In this document: piece by piece, positions 19,440 to 27,230 of the stretch
How positions within the stretch are numbered: position 1 is the stretch's first letter
How the letters are laid out: each line of letters starts with the position of its first letter
The notes under the pieces: generated by a model
Seen by the model: only the letters and a program-made list of their open reading frames with translations
What the model was told of the DNA's origin: nothing
Database searches by the model: none
From: Pseudomonas sp. UBA2684
Lineage (GTDB): Bacteria; Pseudomonadota; Gammaproteobacteria; Pseudomonadales; Pseudomonadaceae
Length of the DNA stretch: 64,000 nucleotides
Reading direction: 5' to 3'
NCBI GenBank assembly: GCA_002354655.1
Contig: DELY01000044.1
Span: 9,395-73,394, forward strand
Translations under genes and position numbers: made by a program

Positions 19440-19901
19440 TCACAGCCAGATGGCATCCCATAGCGGGTAATCACCCACCCGCTCGACCAACCCCGCACGC
19501 AATGGGTTGGCCACGATATAGCGGGCTGCCGCCTGTAAGTCTGCGTCTTTACGCAGTGCCCGGTCGTGATAGCCGTCCTGCCACAGCGCCCCCGCTCGAC
19601 CCAACTGGCGATTGATCCTGCGGGCGCTGTTGCTCTTGATCTGCCGCATCACGGCATCCAGCGAGTGTCCTTCAAGCGTGACCAGCCAATGCAGGTGATC
19701 GGGCATCACCACCCAGGCCAATGAGCACACCCGCCCCTGCTCATGTGCCGCGCGCAATTCGGCGGCCACCAGCCGTCCAAGAGCAAACGCCCTGAACAGC
19801 GGCTCTCGCCGTTGCACGGTGGTGGTCAGCAGATAGGTGCGGCCCGGCTGGGAAAAACGCCCGGAGCGCAGACGATGCGAGGCAATTATCGATTGGGACA
19901 T
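19440..19901 (-). CDS. REP-associated tyrosine transposase (RAYT)
   Basis: The 153-residue protein has the Y1 HUH-nuclease pattern: VVMPDHLHWLVTLEG (His69 and His71), IKSNSARRINRQL and ALWQDGYHDRALR followed by ARYIVANPLRAGLVE, where Tyr111 or Tyr128 would be the nucleophile. RAYTs are single-copy domesticated transposases thought to spread REPs. No terminal inverted repeats or target duplication of an insertion sequence are visible. It interrupts the pedE to pedR2 stretch. Confidence 0.9.
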   Translation of the reverse strand: MSQSIIASHRLRSGRFSQPGRTYLLTTTVQRREPLFRAFALGRLVAAELRAAHEQGRVCSLAWVVMPDHLHWLVTLEGHSLDAVMRQIKSNSARRINRQLGRAGALWQDGYHDRALRKDADLQAAARYIVANPLRAGLVERVGDYPLWDAIWL

Positions 19902-19996
19902 TCCATTGTCCTCAGTGGGTATTCAGTTCGACATGGGTATAGCAGCCGAGACGCACCAAGCCAAACTCTGCGGCTTTTACAGCTCGCGGCCTCGGG

Positions 19997-20647
19997 CTAT
20001 GCGCTCTCCATCCCCACCCGCAGAACCCCGGTATCGATCGCCAGGTGCACCAACTCGGCCTGGCTGCTGACCTGCAGCTTGTGCTTCAGCAGGGTCAGGT
20101 AGTTGGACACGGTCTTGCCGCTGATACACAGTTTTTCGGCGATCAGGCGGTTGGGCATGCCCTTGGCCAGCATCACGAAAATCTCGAACTCGCGCTGCGT
20201 CATGCCTTGCAATCGCGGATCGATGCTGCCCTGGTGCAGCGGGTTGCAGGCCAGGTGGGTGGCCAGCGCTTGTTCGATGTAGGCATGCCCGGCCAAGGTG
20301 CGTTTGACCGCCTCGACCAGCACTTCCGGCGGCGAGGTTTTGCTCAGGTAGCCGATCGCGCCGACGTCCAACGCCTGGCGTACCAGCGGCAGCTCGTCGT
20401 GCATGCTGAAGAACAACACGCGCAATTGCGGCAAGCGCTGACGCAGGCGGCGGGTGGTTTCCAGGCCGCTGATGCCGGGCAGGCCGAGGTCCATGATCAC
20501 CAGGTTGGGAATTTCCTCCTGCACCAACTGCAAGGCCTGCTCACCGTCGCACGCCTCGCGCACCAGCACGTCGGGAAGCAAGGCACGCAGCAGGCTGGCG
20601 TAGCCCTGACGGACCACCGCGTGATCGTCGACCAATAGAATCTTCAT
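19997..20647 (-). CDS. pedR2: LuxR-family response regulator PedR2
   Basis: The 216-residue regulator has a receiver domain with phospho-acceptor Asp53 (LVIMDLGLPG) and a C-terminal LuxR helix-turn-helix (LTQREFEIFVML-type start, CISGKTVSNYLTLLKHKL). Its ATG overlaps the last bases of the kinase gene (ATGA). In P. putida, PedS2/PedR2 controls the switch between PedE and PedH according to lanthanide availability, and the position and partner agree. I start at MKILLVDDH (20647); the longer frame has no support. Confidence 0.9.
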   Translation of the reverse strand: MKILLVDDHAVVRQGYASLLRALLPDVLVREACDGEQALQLVQEEIPNLVIMDLGLPGISGLETTRRLRQRLPQLRVLFFSMHDELPLVRQALDVGAIGYLSKTSPPEVLVEAVKRTLAGHAYIEQALATHLACNPLHQGSIDPRLQGMTQREFEIFVMLAKGMPNRLIAEKLCISGKTVSNYLTLLKHKLQVSSQAELVHLAIDTGVLRVGMESA

Positions 20648-21894
20648 CGGCTGTTTACCTCCAAAGGAACACTCAGGCACAGTATCCAGCCGGCGCCGGG
20701 ACGACTGTGCAGACGCAGCACGCCACCCAGGCAACGCGCGCGCTCGCTGATCGAGCGCAAGCCGATGCCTGGCCGTTGCGGCATCTGCGCGCCGCTGCCG
20801 TTGTCGCGCACCAGCAGGCGCAAGCGGCCACCCTGATGTTGCAGGCGCACGCGCACCTCGCTGGCCTGGGCATGCCTGGCGACATTGGTCAGCGCCTCCT
20901 GGACCAGGCGATACAAGTGCGCCTTGCTCGGCAGCGGCAACGCGGGCAGGTCTTCACTGAGCAACAGGCGGCAGCGGATGCCCTGGGCGGTTTGCCAGCT
21001 TACCGTCAGTTGTTGCAGCGCCGCGCCCAGTTCCAAACGCTCCAGCACTACCGGGTAGAGATCGCGGATCTGCGCGCGAAAGCCGTCTTGCAGGTGCTGG
21101 CTGTGCTCTTCCAGGGAATGTGCGGTGCTGCGCACCACCTCCGGTTGATCGGCCACCGCGCGCAGCAGACAGGCTTGGGCACGGATGCCGCTGAGGTATT
21201 GGCCGAGATCGTCGTGCAGGGTTTGCCCCAGGCGTGCGCGCTCACGCTCTTGCAGCGCCATCAGCGCTTGAGTCAATTCGGCGTTGTCGGCCTGCACCTG
21301 CTGCAAGGTGGTGGCCATAAAGTTGAAGTGCCCGGCCAGTTGCCGCGCCTCAGGCAGGCTACGGCTGTGCAGGCGCGCGTCGAACTGCCCTTGTGTCACC
21401 TGTTGCAGCCCGGCGAGCAACTCATCCAACACGCGCAAACCACGGCGCACGGCCCAGCGAATGGTCAGCAAACTCAAGGCCAGCGCCAGGGCGCAAAGCA
21501 CCAGCAATTGCAGCAGGGAATCCCAGACCTCATCGATTTCGTCGCTGGGGTCGACGGCAATCCGCAGCCTGCGTCCATCGGCCAATTGCACCAGCACAGG
21601 TGGCTGCCGCGCACTGAGCAGGTGTTTGGCCAGCGAGTCGGTTGCCGGTTCAGTGGTGCTGGCCGCTGTCAGCCACTGCACCCGCACATGCCGCAGACTG
21701 CCGGTCAGGCTGCTTTGCAGGCTCGCCGGGTCACGCAGTGCGGCGTCGCGCAGGTACTCGACCACCGCTTCGGCAGCCTGCATTTCGCGCTGCACATCGT
21801 GGCTGGCCTGACGCAGCAACAGCGCCAGGCCGATAACCGCGACGGCGCTGAAGAACAGCGTGACCAGCAGGTTGATCCGCCACAACGCCGACAC
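20644..21894 (-). CDS. pedS2: sensor histidine kinase PedS2
   Basis: The 416-residue NarL-type kinase has two membrane segments (about 8-28 and 126-147), a periplasmic domain of about 97 residues, a HAMP-like linker, a HisKA_3 domain with His227 (LGQTLHDDLGQYL) and an HATPase domain (VQEALTNVARHAQ, DNGSG, GIGLRSISERA). The periplasmic domain ends with an acidic run, D115 to D125 (DPSDEIDEVWD), right before the second membrane segment. This is a candidate metal-sensing site (inference). It is coupled to pedR2 by a 4-base overlap and lies just after the cupredoxin-like gene. Confidence 0.9.
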   Translation of the reverse strand: MSALWRINLLVTLFFSAVAVIGLALLLRQASHDVQREMQAAEAVVEYLRDAALRDPASLQSSLTGSLRHVRVQWLTAASTTEPATDSLAKHLLSARQPPVLVQLADGRRLRIAVDPSDEIDEVWDSLLQLLVLCALALALSLLTIRWAVRRGLRVLDELLAGLQQVTQGQFDARLHSRSLPEARQLAGHFNFMATTLQQVQADNAELTQALMALQERERARLGQTLHDDLGQYLSGIRAQACLLRAVADQPEVVRSTAHSLEEHSQHLQDGFRAQIRDLYPVVLERLELGAALQQLTVSWQTAQGIRCRLLLSEDLPALPLPSKAHLYRLVQEALTNVARHAQASEVRVRLQHQGGRLRLLVRDNGSGAQMPQRPGIGLRSISERARCLGGVLRLHSRPGAGWILCLSVPLEVNSR

Positions 21895-21897
21895 GGG

Positions 21898-22335
21898 TTA
21901 CTTGACCACGAAGTAGCCAAGCATGCCCTTGTTCTCCAGGCCCTTGGCGTAGAACGGGAACTTGCCGGGTTTGATCGGCACGAAGAAAATTTCCGCCTCG
22001 CCGGCATCCTCGAACTCCAGCTCGGTGAGGGTGATCGCCTTGATCTCCACACCGCCGGCTTCGACCTTGCGCAGGAAAATCGAGGTGGCGAATTCGGGCG
22101 CCTGGAAGGCGTACTCCTTCTGCCCGCTGGCGATGATTTTCAACTGATAGGCCTTGCCCGTCTCCAGCCGATATTCCATCTGCGACATGCCGTAATCGCT
22201 GGCCTCAGTGCCCAGGTGCAAATCCGCCAGGGCGGTGCCGCGACGGGTCAGGTCGCCCTCGGCATGCAACTTATCGACGCCGATCAGGCTGACGAGCAAC
22301 AGCAGTGGAAGCAGCAAGGTTTTGAAGGTACGCAT
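21898..22335 (-). CDS. secreted cupredoxin-like domain protein lacking copper ligands
   Basis: The 145-residue protein has a signal peptide and a cupredoxin-like beta-sandwich pattern (GKAYQLKIIASGQKEYAFQAPEF, AEIFFVPIKPGKFPFYAKGL). The mature sequence shows no Cys and none of the C...H...M ligands of type 1 copper sites, so it is unlikely to be a normal blue copper protein. It is the first gene of the unit with pedS2 and pedR2, three bases before the kinase, which suggests it takes part in sensing. A GTG three codons upstream is an alternative start. Confidence 0.7.
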   Translation of the reverse strand: MRTFKTLLLPLLLLVSLIGVDKLHAEGDLTRRGTALADLHLGTEASDYGMSQMEYRLETGKAYQLKIIASGQKEYAFQAPEFATSIFLRKVEAGGVEIKAITLTELEFEDAGEAEIFFVPIKPGKFPFYAKGLENKGMLGYFVVK

Positions 22336-22399
22336 GGCGGTCACCGATTCTTGTTATGAGTGGATGCCGTCATGCTAGAGCGCGTGAAACCCTTGAGGT

Positions 22400-22414
22400 T
22401 TACTACCTTGGTAC
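22400..22414. promoter_or_regulatory. putative response-regulator box between cupredoxin-like/pedS2 unit and ABC unit
   Basis: TTACTACCTTGGTAC matches 12 of 15 bases of the pedH dyad. It lies 65 bases from the minus-strand cupredoxin-like gene and 79 bases from the plus-strand binding-protein gene. A second related string, TGGTACTTTGGG at 22423-22434, also occurs upstream of pqqA. Confidence 0.55.
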
Positions 22415-22492
22415 AGGCCCACTGGTACTTTGGGCATATTTCCCGCGCGCACCGCTGTTCCTATGCTGGCCACTCCTGTCGAGGAGTCGCCC

Positions 22493-23686
22493 ATGCGCCC
22501 GCTGAGCCGTTACCTGTTGCCCTGCTTCGCCGCGCTGCTTGGCTACGTAGCGCCAAGCCAAGCCAGCCCCCCCGCCCCTGAGTTGCAGGTGCGCATCGGC
22601 TACCTGGCCTACATCCCGGACACCGGGCCGCTGCTCTCCAATGTCATCCCCGAACCCAAGGATGCCGGTCTGCGCGGCGCCGAGTTGGCCATCGCCGACA
22701 GCAACAGCACCGGGCGCTTTCTCAAGCACGCTTACAGCCTTGAGGTTGCCGAGCGCGACGACAGCGCCAGCCTGCTCAAGGCCGCCAGCGAACAGCATGC
22801 CCAGGGCGTGCGCCTGTTCGTGGTCAACGCCCCGGCCGCGACCCTGCGTCAGCTCAGCCAGGCCTTGCCCGACAGCCTGCTGCTCAATGCCGGCAGCGCC
22901 GACGACGGCCTGCGCCGCGAGGAGTGCCTGGTCAACGTGCTGCACACCCTGCCGAGCCGCGCCATGCTCGCCGACGCCCTGGCGCAGTTCCTCGCGGTGC
23001 GCAAATGGACGCGCTGGCTGCTGATCAGCGGTGCCACCGAGGACGACCAGGCTTACGCGGCGGCGCTCAAGCGCGCGGCCAAACGCTTCGGCCACCGCAT
23101 CGTCGCCGAGAAGCCCTGGAGCTTCGACAACGACCAGCGCCGCAGCGCCCAGGCGGAAATGCCGCTGTTCACCCAGACCGCGGAGTACGACGTGGTGCTG
23201 GTGGCCGACGAGCGCGGCGACTTCGGCGAATACCTGCCCTACCAGACCTGGTACCCGCGCCCGGTGGCCGGCACCCAGGGTTTGACCGCGACCGGCTGGC
23301 ACAAGACCGTGGAAACCTACGGCGCCGCGCAGTTGCAGAAGCGCTTCGAGGCCCACGCCAAACGCTGGATGAACGACCGCGACTTCGCCGCCTGGATCGC
23401 CGTACGCAGTATCGCCAGCGCCGTCAGCAAGCTGCGCCAGAGCGATGCCGAGGCGATCCGCAGCCTGGCCCTGAGCGAGCAACTGCCGCTGGATGGCTTC
23501 AAGGGTCGCAAGCTGAGCTTCCGCAGCTGGAACGGTCAACTGCGCCAACCGATTCCCCTGGTGCAGCCGCGCGCCCTGGTCAGCAATTCACCGCAGGACG
23601 GTTTCCTGCATCCCAGCAGCGAACTGGACAGCCTCGGCTACGACCAGCCGGAAGTCAGCTGCAACCTGGCCGCTGCCACGCCCTGA
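22493..23686 (+). CDS. ABC-type substrate-binding protein of the PQQ-alcohol dehydrogenase system
   Basis: The 397-residue periplasmic binding-fold protein (branched-chain amino acid receptor type) has a signal peptide (LLPCFAALLGYVAPSQA), then VRIGYLAYIPDTGPLL and a two-lobe Rossmann pattern (GLRGAELAIADSN, WTRWLLISGATEDDQAYAAALKRAA, YDVVLVADERGDFGEYL). It starts at an ATG with GAGGAG seven bases upstream. It heads a unit with a beta-propeller protein, an ATPase and a permease. The permease is of the ABC-2 (export) type, so a classical uptake role is doubtful; the ligand is unknown. Confidence 0.85.
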   Translation: MRPLSRYLLPCFAALLGYVAPSQASPPAPELQVRIGYLAYIPDTGPLLSNVIPEPKDAGLRGAELAIADSNSTGRFLKHAYSLEVAERDDSASLLKAASEQHAQGVRLFVVNAPAATLRQLSQALPDSLLLNAGSADDGLRREECLVNVLHTLPSRAMLADALAQFLAVRKWTRWLLISGATEDDQAYAAALKRAAKRFGHRIVAEKPWSFDNDQRRSAQAEMPLFTQTAEYDVVLVADERGDFGEYLPYQTWYPRPVAGTQGLTATGWHKTVETYGAAQLQKRFEAHAKRWMNDRDFAAWIAVRSIASAVSKLRQSDAEAIRSLALSEQLPLDGFKGRKLSFRSWNGQLRQPIPLVQPRALVSNSPQDGFLHPSSELDSLGYDQPEVSCNLAAATP

Positions 23687-23719
23687 ATCACGCCCGTGCA
23701 TAACAAGAGGAATAATCCC

Positions 23720-24685
23720 ATGCGTATTACCCCACTCGCCTTGAGCATCGGCCTGAGCCTGGCCAGCAGTGCCAGCCTGGCCGCGACGGCCTACGTGTCC
23801 AACGAGAAAGACGACAGCATCAGCGTGATCGACCTGGCCACCCTGGAAGTCACCGCGACCCTGGCAGTCGGCATGCGCCCGCGCGGGCTATTGCTGTCGC
23901 AGGACAACAAGCTGCTGTACATCTGCGCCAGCGACTCGGACCGCGTGCAGGTGATGGACCTGGCCACCCGCACGATCATCAAGGAGCTGCCGTCCGGCGC
24001 CGATCCCGAGCAGTTCGCCCTGCACCCCAACGACCGCTGGTTGTACATCTCCAACGAGGACGATGCGCTGGTCACCGTAGTCGATACGCAAAGCGACGAA
24101 GTGCTGGCGCAGATCGATGTCGGCGTCGAGCCGGAAGGCATGGCGGTCAGCCCTGATGGCAAATGGGCGGTGAATACCAGCGAAACCACCAACATGCTGC
24201 ACTGGATCGACACCAGCACCCAGCAACTGGTGGACAACACCCTGGTCGACCAACGCCCGCGGCATGTCGAGTTCGACGACGACGGCAAGCGCCTGTGGGC
24301 CTCGGCGGAAATCGGCGGCACGCTCAGCGTGATCGACGTCGCCAGCCGGCAGATCCTCAAGGTGCTGACCTTTCAGATCAAGGGCGTGCACCCGGACAAA
24401 GTGCAGCCGGTCGGGGTCAAGCTCAGCGCCGACGGCAAGTACGCCTTCGTCGCCCTCGGCCCGGCCAACCATGTGGCGGTGGTCGATGCCAAGACCTACG
24501 CGGTACTCGACTACCTGCTGGTCGGCCGACGCGTCTGGCACATGGCGTTCAACACCGATCAGAGCCAGCTGCTGACCACCAACGGGGTCAGCGGCGACGT
24601 CTCGGTGATCGACGTGAACACCCTCAAGGTGAGCAAGTCGATCAAGGTCGGCCGCTACCCCTGGGGCGTGGTCGTCACCCCATGA
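23720..24685 (+). CDS. PQQ-catabolism-associated YVTN-type beta-propeller protein
   Basis: The 321-residue secreted protein has repeating blades with YVSNEKDDSISVIDL, LYICASDSDRVQVMDL, LYISNEDDALVTVVD and similar repeats, giving a seven-bladed YVTN propeller. A signal peptide (SIGLSLASSASLAA) and a good ribosome site (AGAGGA) support the ATG at 23720. It lies 33 bases after the binding-protein gene and overlaps the ATPase gene by 4 bases. It has no quinoprotein active-site residues; binding of a partner or ligand is likely. Confidence 0.86.
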   Translation: MRITPLALSIGLSLASSASLAATAYVSNEKDDSISVIDLATLEVTATLAVGMRPRGLLLSQDNKLLYICASDSDRVQVMDLATRTIIKELPSGADPEQFALHPNDRWLYISNEDDALVTVVDTQSDEVLAQIDVGVEPEGMAVSPDGKWAVNTSETTNMLHWIDTSTQQLVDNTLVDQRPRHVEFDDDGKRLWASAEIGGTLSVIDVASRQILKVLTFQIKGVHPDKVQPVGVKLSADGKYAFVALGPANHVAVVDAKTYAVLDYLLVGRRVWHMAFNTDQSQLLTTNGVSGDVSVIDVNTLKVSKSIKVGRYPWGVVVTP

Positions 24686-25410
24686 GCGCCCTCGACGCCC
24701 ACCACCTGGCCTTTGCCTACGGCGCGCGGCACGCGCTCAACGACGTCAGCTTCAGCATCGCGGCGGGCAGCTTCGCCGCGCTGCTGGGGCCCAATGGCGC
24801 CGGCAAGTCCACGCTGATCGCCCTGCTCACCCGGCTCTACGACTTGCAGCAGGGCGATATCCGGGTGATGGGCCACAGCCTGCGCCAGCAACCGCGCCAG
24901 GCCTTGCGTCAGCTCGGGGTGGTGTTCCAGCAAAGTACCCTGGACCTGGATCTGAGCGTCGAGCAGAACCTGCGTTACCACGCCGCCCTGCACGGCATGG
25001 CCAAACCGCTGGCGCGCGCGCGGATCGATGAGGAACTGGCGCGCCAGCAGCTCAGCGAACGGCGTCACGAGAAAGTTCGCGAACTCAACGGCGGCCACCG
25101 TCGCCGCGTGGAAATCGCCCGCGCCCTACTGCACGGGCCGCGCTTGCTGTTGCTGGACGAGGCCAGCGTCGGCCTCGACCCGGCCAGCCGCCTGGCGCTC
25201 AACCGCCATGTACGGCAACTGTGCCGCGACGACGGCCTGGCCGTGCTGTGGACCACCCACCTGCTCGATGAAGTGCAGGAAAGCGACGACCTGCTGATTC
25301 TCAACCGCGGCCGCCTGGTCGCCCAAGGCCCGGCCCACAGCATCGGCGGCACCGACGCCAATCTCGCCGCCACCTTCGCCCGTCTCACCGCCAGCGAGGT
25401 GAGCGCATGA
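24682..25410 (+). CDS. ABC transporter ATP-binding protein of the PQQ-alcohol dehydrogenase system
   Basis: The 242-residue ATPase has Walker A GPNGAGKS (near 38-45), Walker B LLLLDEA, and the H-loop TTHLLDEV. The signature motif is LNGGHRRRVEIARALL in place of LSGGQ. Its ATG overlaps the propeller stop (ATGA), so it is translationally coupled. It would energise the ABC-2-type permease encoded 130 bases downstream. Confidence 0.9.
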   Translation: MSALDAHHLAFAYGARHALNDVSFSIAAGSFAALLGPNGAGKSTLIALLTRLYDLQQGDIRVMGHSLRQQPRQALRQLGVVFQQSTLDLDLSVEQNLRYHAALHGMAKPLARARIDEELARQQLSERRHEKVRELNGGHRRRVEIARALLHGPRLLLLDEASVGLDPASRLALNRHVRQLCRDDGLAVLWTTHLLDEVQESDDLLILNRGRLVAQGPAHSIGGTDANLAATFARLTASEVSA

Positions 25411-25448
25411 ACGCTTCAGCCGTGAAATCTCCACGCCAATCCAAAAGC

Positions 25449-25473
25449 TTCGCGGCTACAGCCGCTCCCACGG
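25449..25473. repeat. single REP unit inside the ABC operon
   Basis: TTCGCGGCTACAGCCGCTCC is a REP unit in the 130-base gap between the ATPase and permease genes, where these genes are otherwise closely linked. Confidence 0.6.
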
Positions 25474-25540
25474 TATTGCTGGCGGCCAGGTTGTTTGTGG
25501 ACATGCTCTCGACCGCGAAACGCTTTCAGGAGCAACATCC

Positions 25541-26332
25541 ATGACCACTTACTGGTACTGCCTGCAAGGCATCGTGCAACGCGAATGGCTGCGCTTCGTC
25601 CTGCAACGCAGCCGCTTCTTCAGCGCCCTGGTGCGGCCGCTGCTCTGGCTGCTGGTATTCGCCGCCGGTTTTCGCGCGGCGCTGGGCATCGCGATCATCG
25701 CGCCCTACGACACCTACATCACCTACGAGACCTACATCGTGCCGGGGCTGGCCTGCATGATCCTGTTGTTCAACGGCATGCAGGGCTCGTTGTCGATGGT
25801 CTATGACCGCGAAATGGGCAGCATGCGCGTGCTGCTCACCAGCCCGTTGCCACGCGCCTTCCTGCTGACCAGCAAGCTGCTGGCAATCGCCCTGATCTCG
25901 CTGTTGCAGGTGTATGCCTTCCTCGCCATCGCCTGGTGCTACGGCGTGCAACCACCGGCCTGGGGCCTGCTCGCCGCCCTGCCCGCGCTGCTGCTGGTGG
26001 CCCTGCTGCTCAGCGCCTTGGGGTTGCTGCTGTCGAACGGCATCCGCCAGCTGGAAAACTTCGCCGGGGTGATGAATTTCGTGATCTTCCCGCTGTTCTT
26101 CCTGTCGTCCGCGCTCTACCCGCTGTGGAAGATGCGCGAGGCCAGCGAATGGCTGTACTGGCTGTGTGCACTCAACCCCTTCAGCCATGCGGTGGAGCTG
26201 GTGCGCTTCGCCCTCTACCAACGCCTGAGCGTCAGCGCCCTGCTGATTTGCCTGGGACTGACCGTGCTGTTCGCGGTGCTCGCCGTGTTCACCTTCAACC
26301 CGCAGCACGCCGCCCTGCGCCGCGCGAATTGA
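25541..26332 (+). CDS. ABC-2-type transporter permease of the PQQ-alcohol dehydrogenase system
   Basis: The 263-residue protein has six predicted membrane spans (for example ALVRPLLWLLVFAAGF, GLACMILLFNGMQ, LLAALPALLLVALLLSALGLLL, FVIFPLFFLSSALYPL) and the ABC-2 signature with two gate helices. Such permeases usually export drugs or glycans. Together with the preceding ATPase it would form a half-transporter dimer in the inner membrane. Comparable genes (pedC region) follow the same order in P. putida. Confidence 0.88.
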   Translation: MTTYWYCLQGIVQREWLRFVLQRSRFFSALVRPLLWLLVFAAGFRAALGIAIIAPYDTYITYETYIVPGLACMILLFNGMQGSLSMVYDREMGSMRVLLTSPLPRAFLLTSKLLAIALISLLQVYAFLAIAWCYGVQPPAWGLLAALPALLLVALLLSALGLLLSNGIRQLENFAGVMNFVIFPLFFLSSALYPLWKMREASEWLYWLCALNPFSHAVELVRFALYQRLSVSALLICLGLTVLFAVLAVFTFNPQHAALRRAN

Positions 26333-26514
26333 AGCGTTACCGGCGACGCGCCGGCAGGCGCTAGAACCCCTCGCAGCTGCTGGCGCGCGGGGCCGTACGG
26401 CTGAAGCCGCTTACGCCCCCTGCGCATCAGCGACGACACCTCACAAAGCCACCACCCGTTGCCGCCCCACGGTATTTATCGAGGCCGTGCAGCAAGCCAC
26501 TCGCCATCATCCTT

Positions 26515-26529
26515 CTACTACTTTGGTAC
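26515..26529. promoter_or_regulatory. putative response-regulator box upstream of the CXXCW protein gene
   Basis: CTACTACTTTGGTAC matches 12 of 15 bases of the pedH dyad and lies 84 bases upstream of the start at 26613. The rest of the 280-base gap after the permease gene shows nothing clear. Confidence 0.55.
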
Positions 26530-26612
26530 TGGTTTTCCTCTCCAACGTAGAATTCCCAAAGCCGTGTCATTGCCCTGTAATACGCACATAAAAAGAACCG
26601 AGACTAAAGGCG

Positions 26613-27164
26613 ATGAAGCGCTGCCGGGCCCTACACACTGGATTTTCACTGATCGCAAGCCTGCTGCTGGCAGGCTCGGTGGTCGCCGAAGTGCAGCTGT
26701 TCTCCGCGGACGGCTACCGCATCAGCCATTACCGCAGCCCGACACCGCCCCGCGCCGAGCACGCGCAGACTCTCGACACCGCCGCCCTGCAACGCCTGCT
26801 GGCCGAGCAGCCGCGCACCCAGTTGATCGACGTGTACCGTCGCCCATGGCTGCACGGCCAGTTCATCGAGGATGAGGTGCATGCCAATCTGCCCGGCAGC
26901 CTGTGGCTGGCCAACACCGGCGACGGTGAGTTGAGCGAACAATGGCAAGGTTATTTCACCCACCACCTGCGTCAGATCAGCCACGGCGAACCAGCCTGGC
27001 CGCTGGTGTTCTACTGCCGCTCCGACTGCTGGCTGGGCTGGAATGCGGTGAAACGCGCCCATCGCCTGGGTTACACCAACCTCTACTGGTACCGGGACGG
27101 CATCGATGCCTGGCAACAGGCTGGCCTGCCCTTGCTACCGGCCCAACCGGTCACGCTTCCCTGA
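26613..27164 (+). CDS. rhodanese-like PQQ-catabolism-associated Cys-x-Cys-Trp protein
   Basis: The 183-residue secreted protein has a signal peptide and a rhodanese-like fold (LIDVYRRPWLHGQF, VFYCRSDCWLGWNAVKRAHRLGYTNLYWYRDGIDAWQQAGLPL). The loop FYCRSDCW places a catalytic-type Cys with a second Cys and a Trp, as in the CXXCW family linked to PQQ alcohol oxidation; here I read three residues between the Cys. Rhodaneses move sulfane sulfur, which fits the SoxYZ-like carriers and FccB-like flavoprotein in the same locus. Confidence 0.85.
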   Translation: MKRCRALHTGFSLIASLLLAGSVVAEVQLFSADGYRISHYRSPTPPRAEHAQTLDTAALQRLLAEQPRTQLIDVYRRPWLHGQFIEDEVHANLPGSLWLANTGDGELSEQWQGYFTHHLRQISHGEPAWPLVFYCRSDCWLGWNAVKRAHRLGYTNLYWYRDGIDAWQQAGLPLLPAQPVTLP

Positions 27165-27230
27165 GGTGCGAAAAGAAGATTCCAGAACGGCTGCAGCCAC
27201 ACCATAATCAAAACAATGAGGTGAAAGGCC

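Noticed and set aside
19440-19901. Insertion sequence
   Set aside because: The transposase is of the RAYT type; no terminal inverted repeats or target duplications flank it, so it is not called as an IS element.
20707-22359. 550-codon open frame antisense to pedS2
   Set aside because: The minus strand holds a complete kinase with all motifs; this frame is Gln/His-rich shadow sequence.
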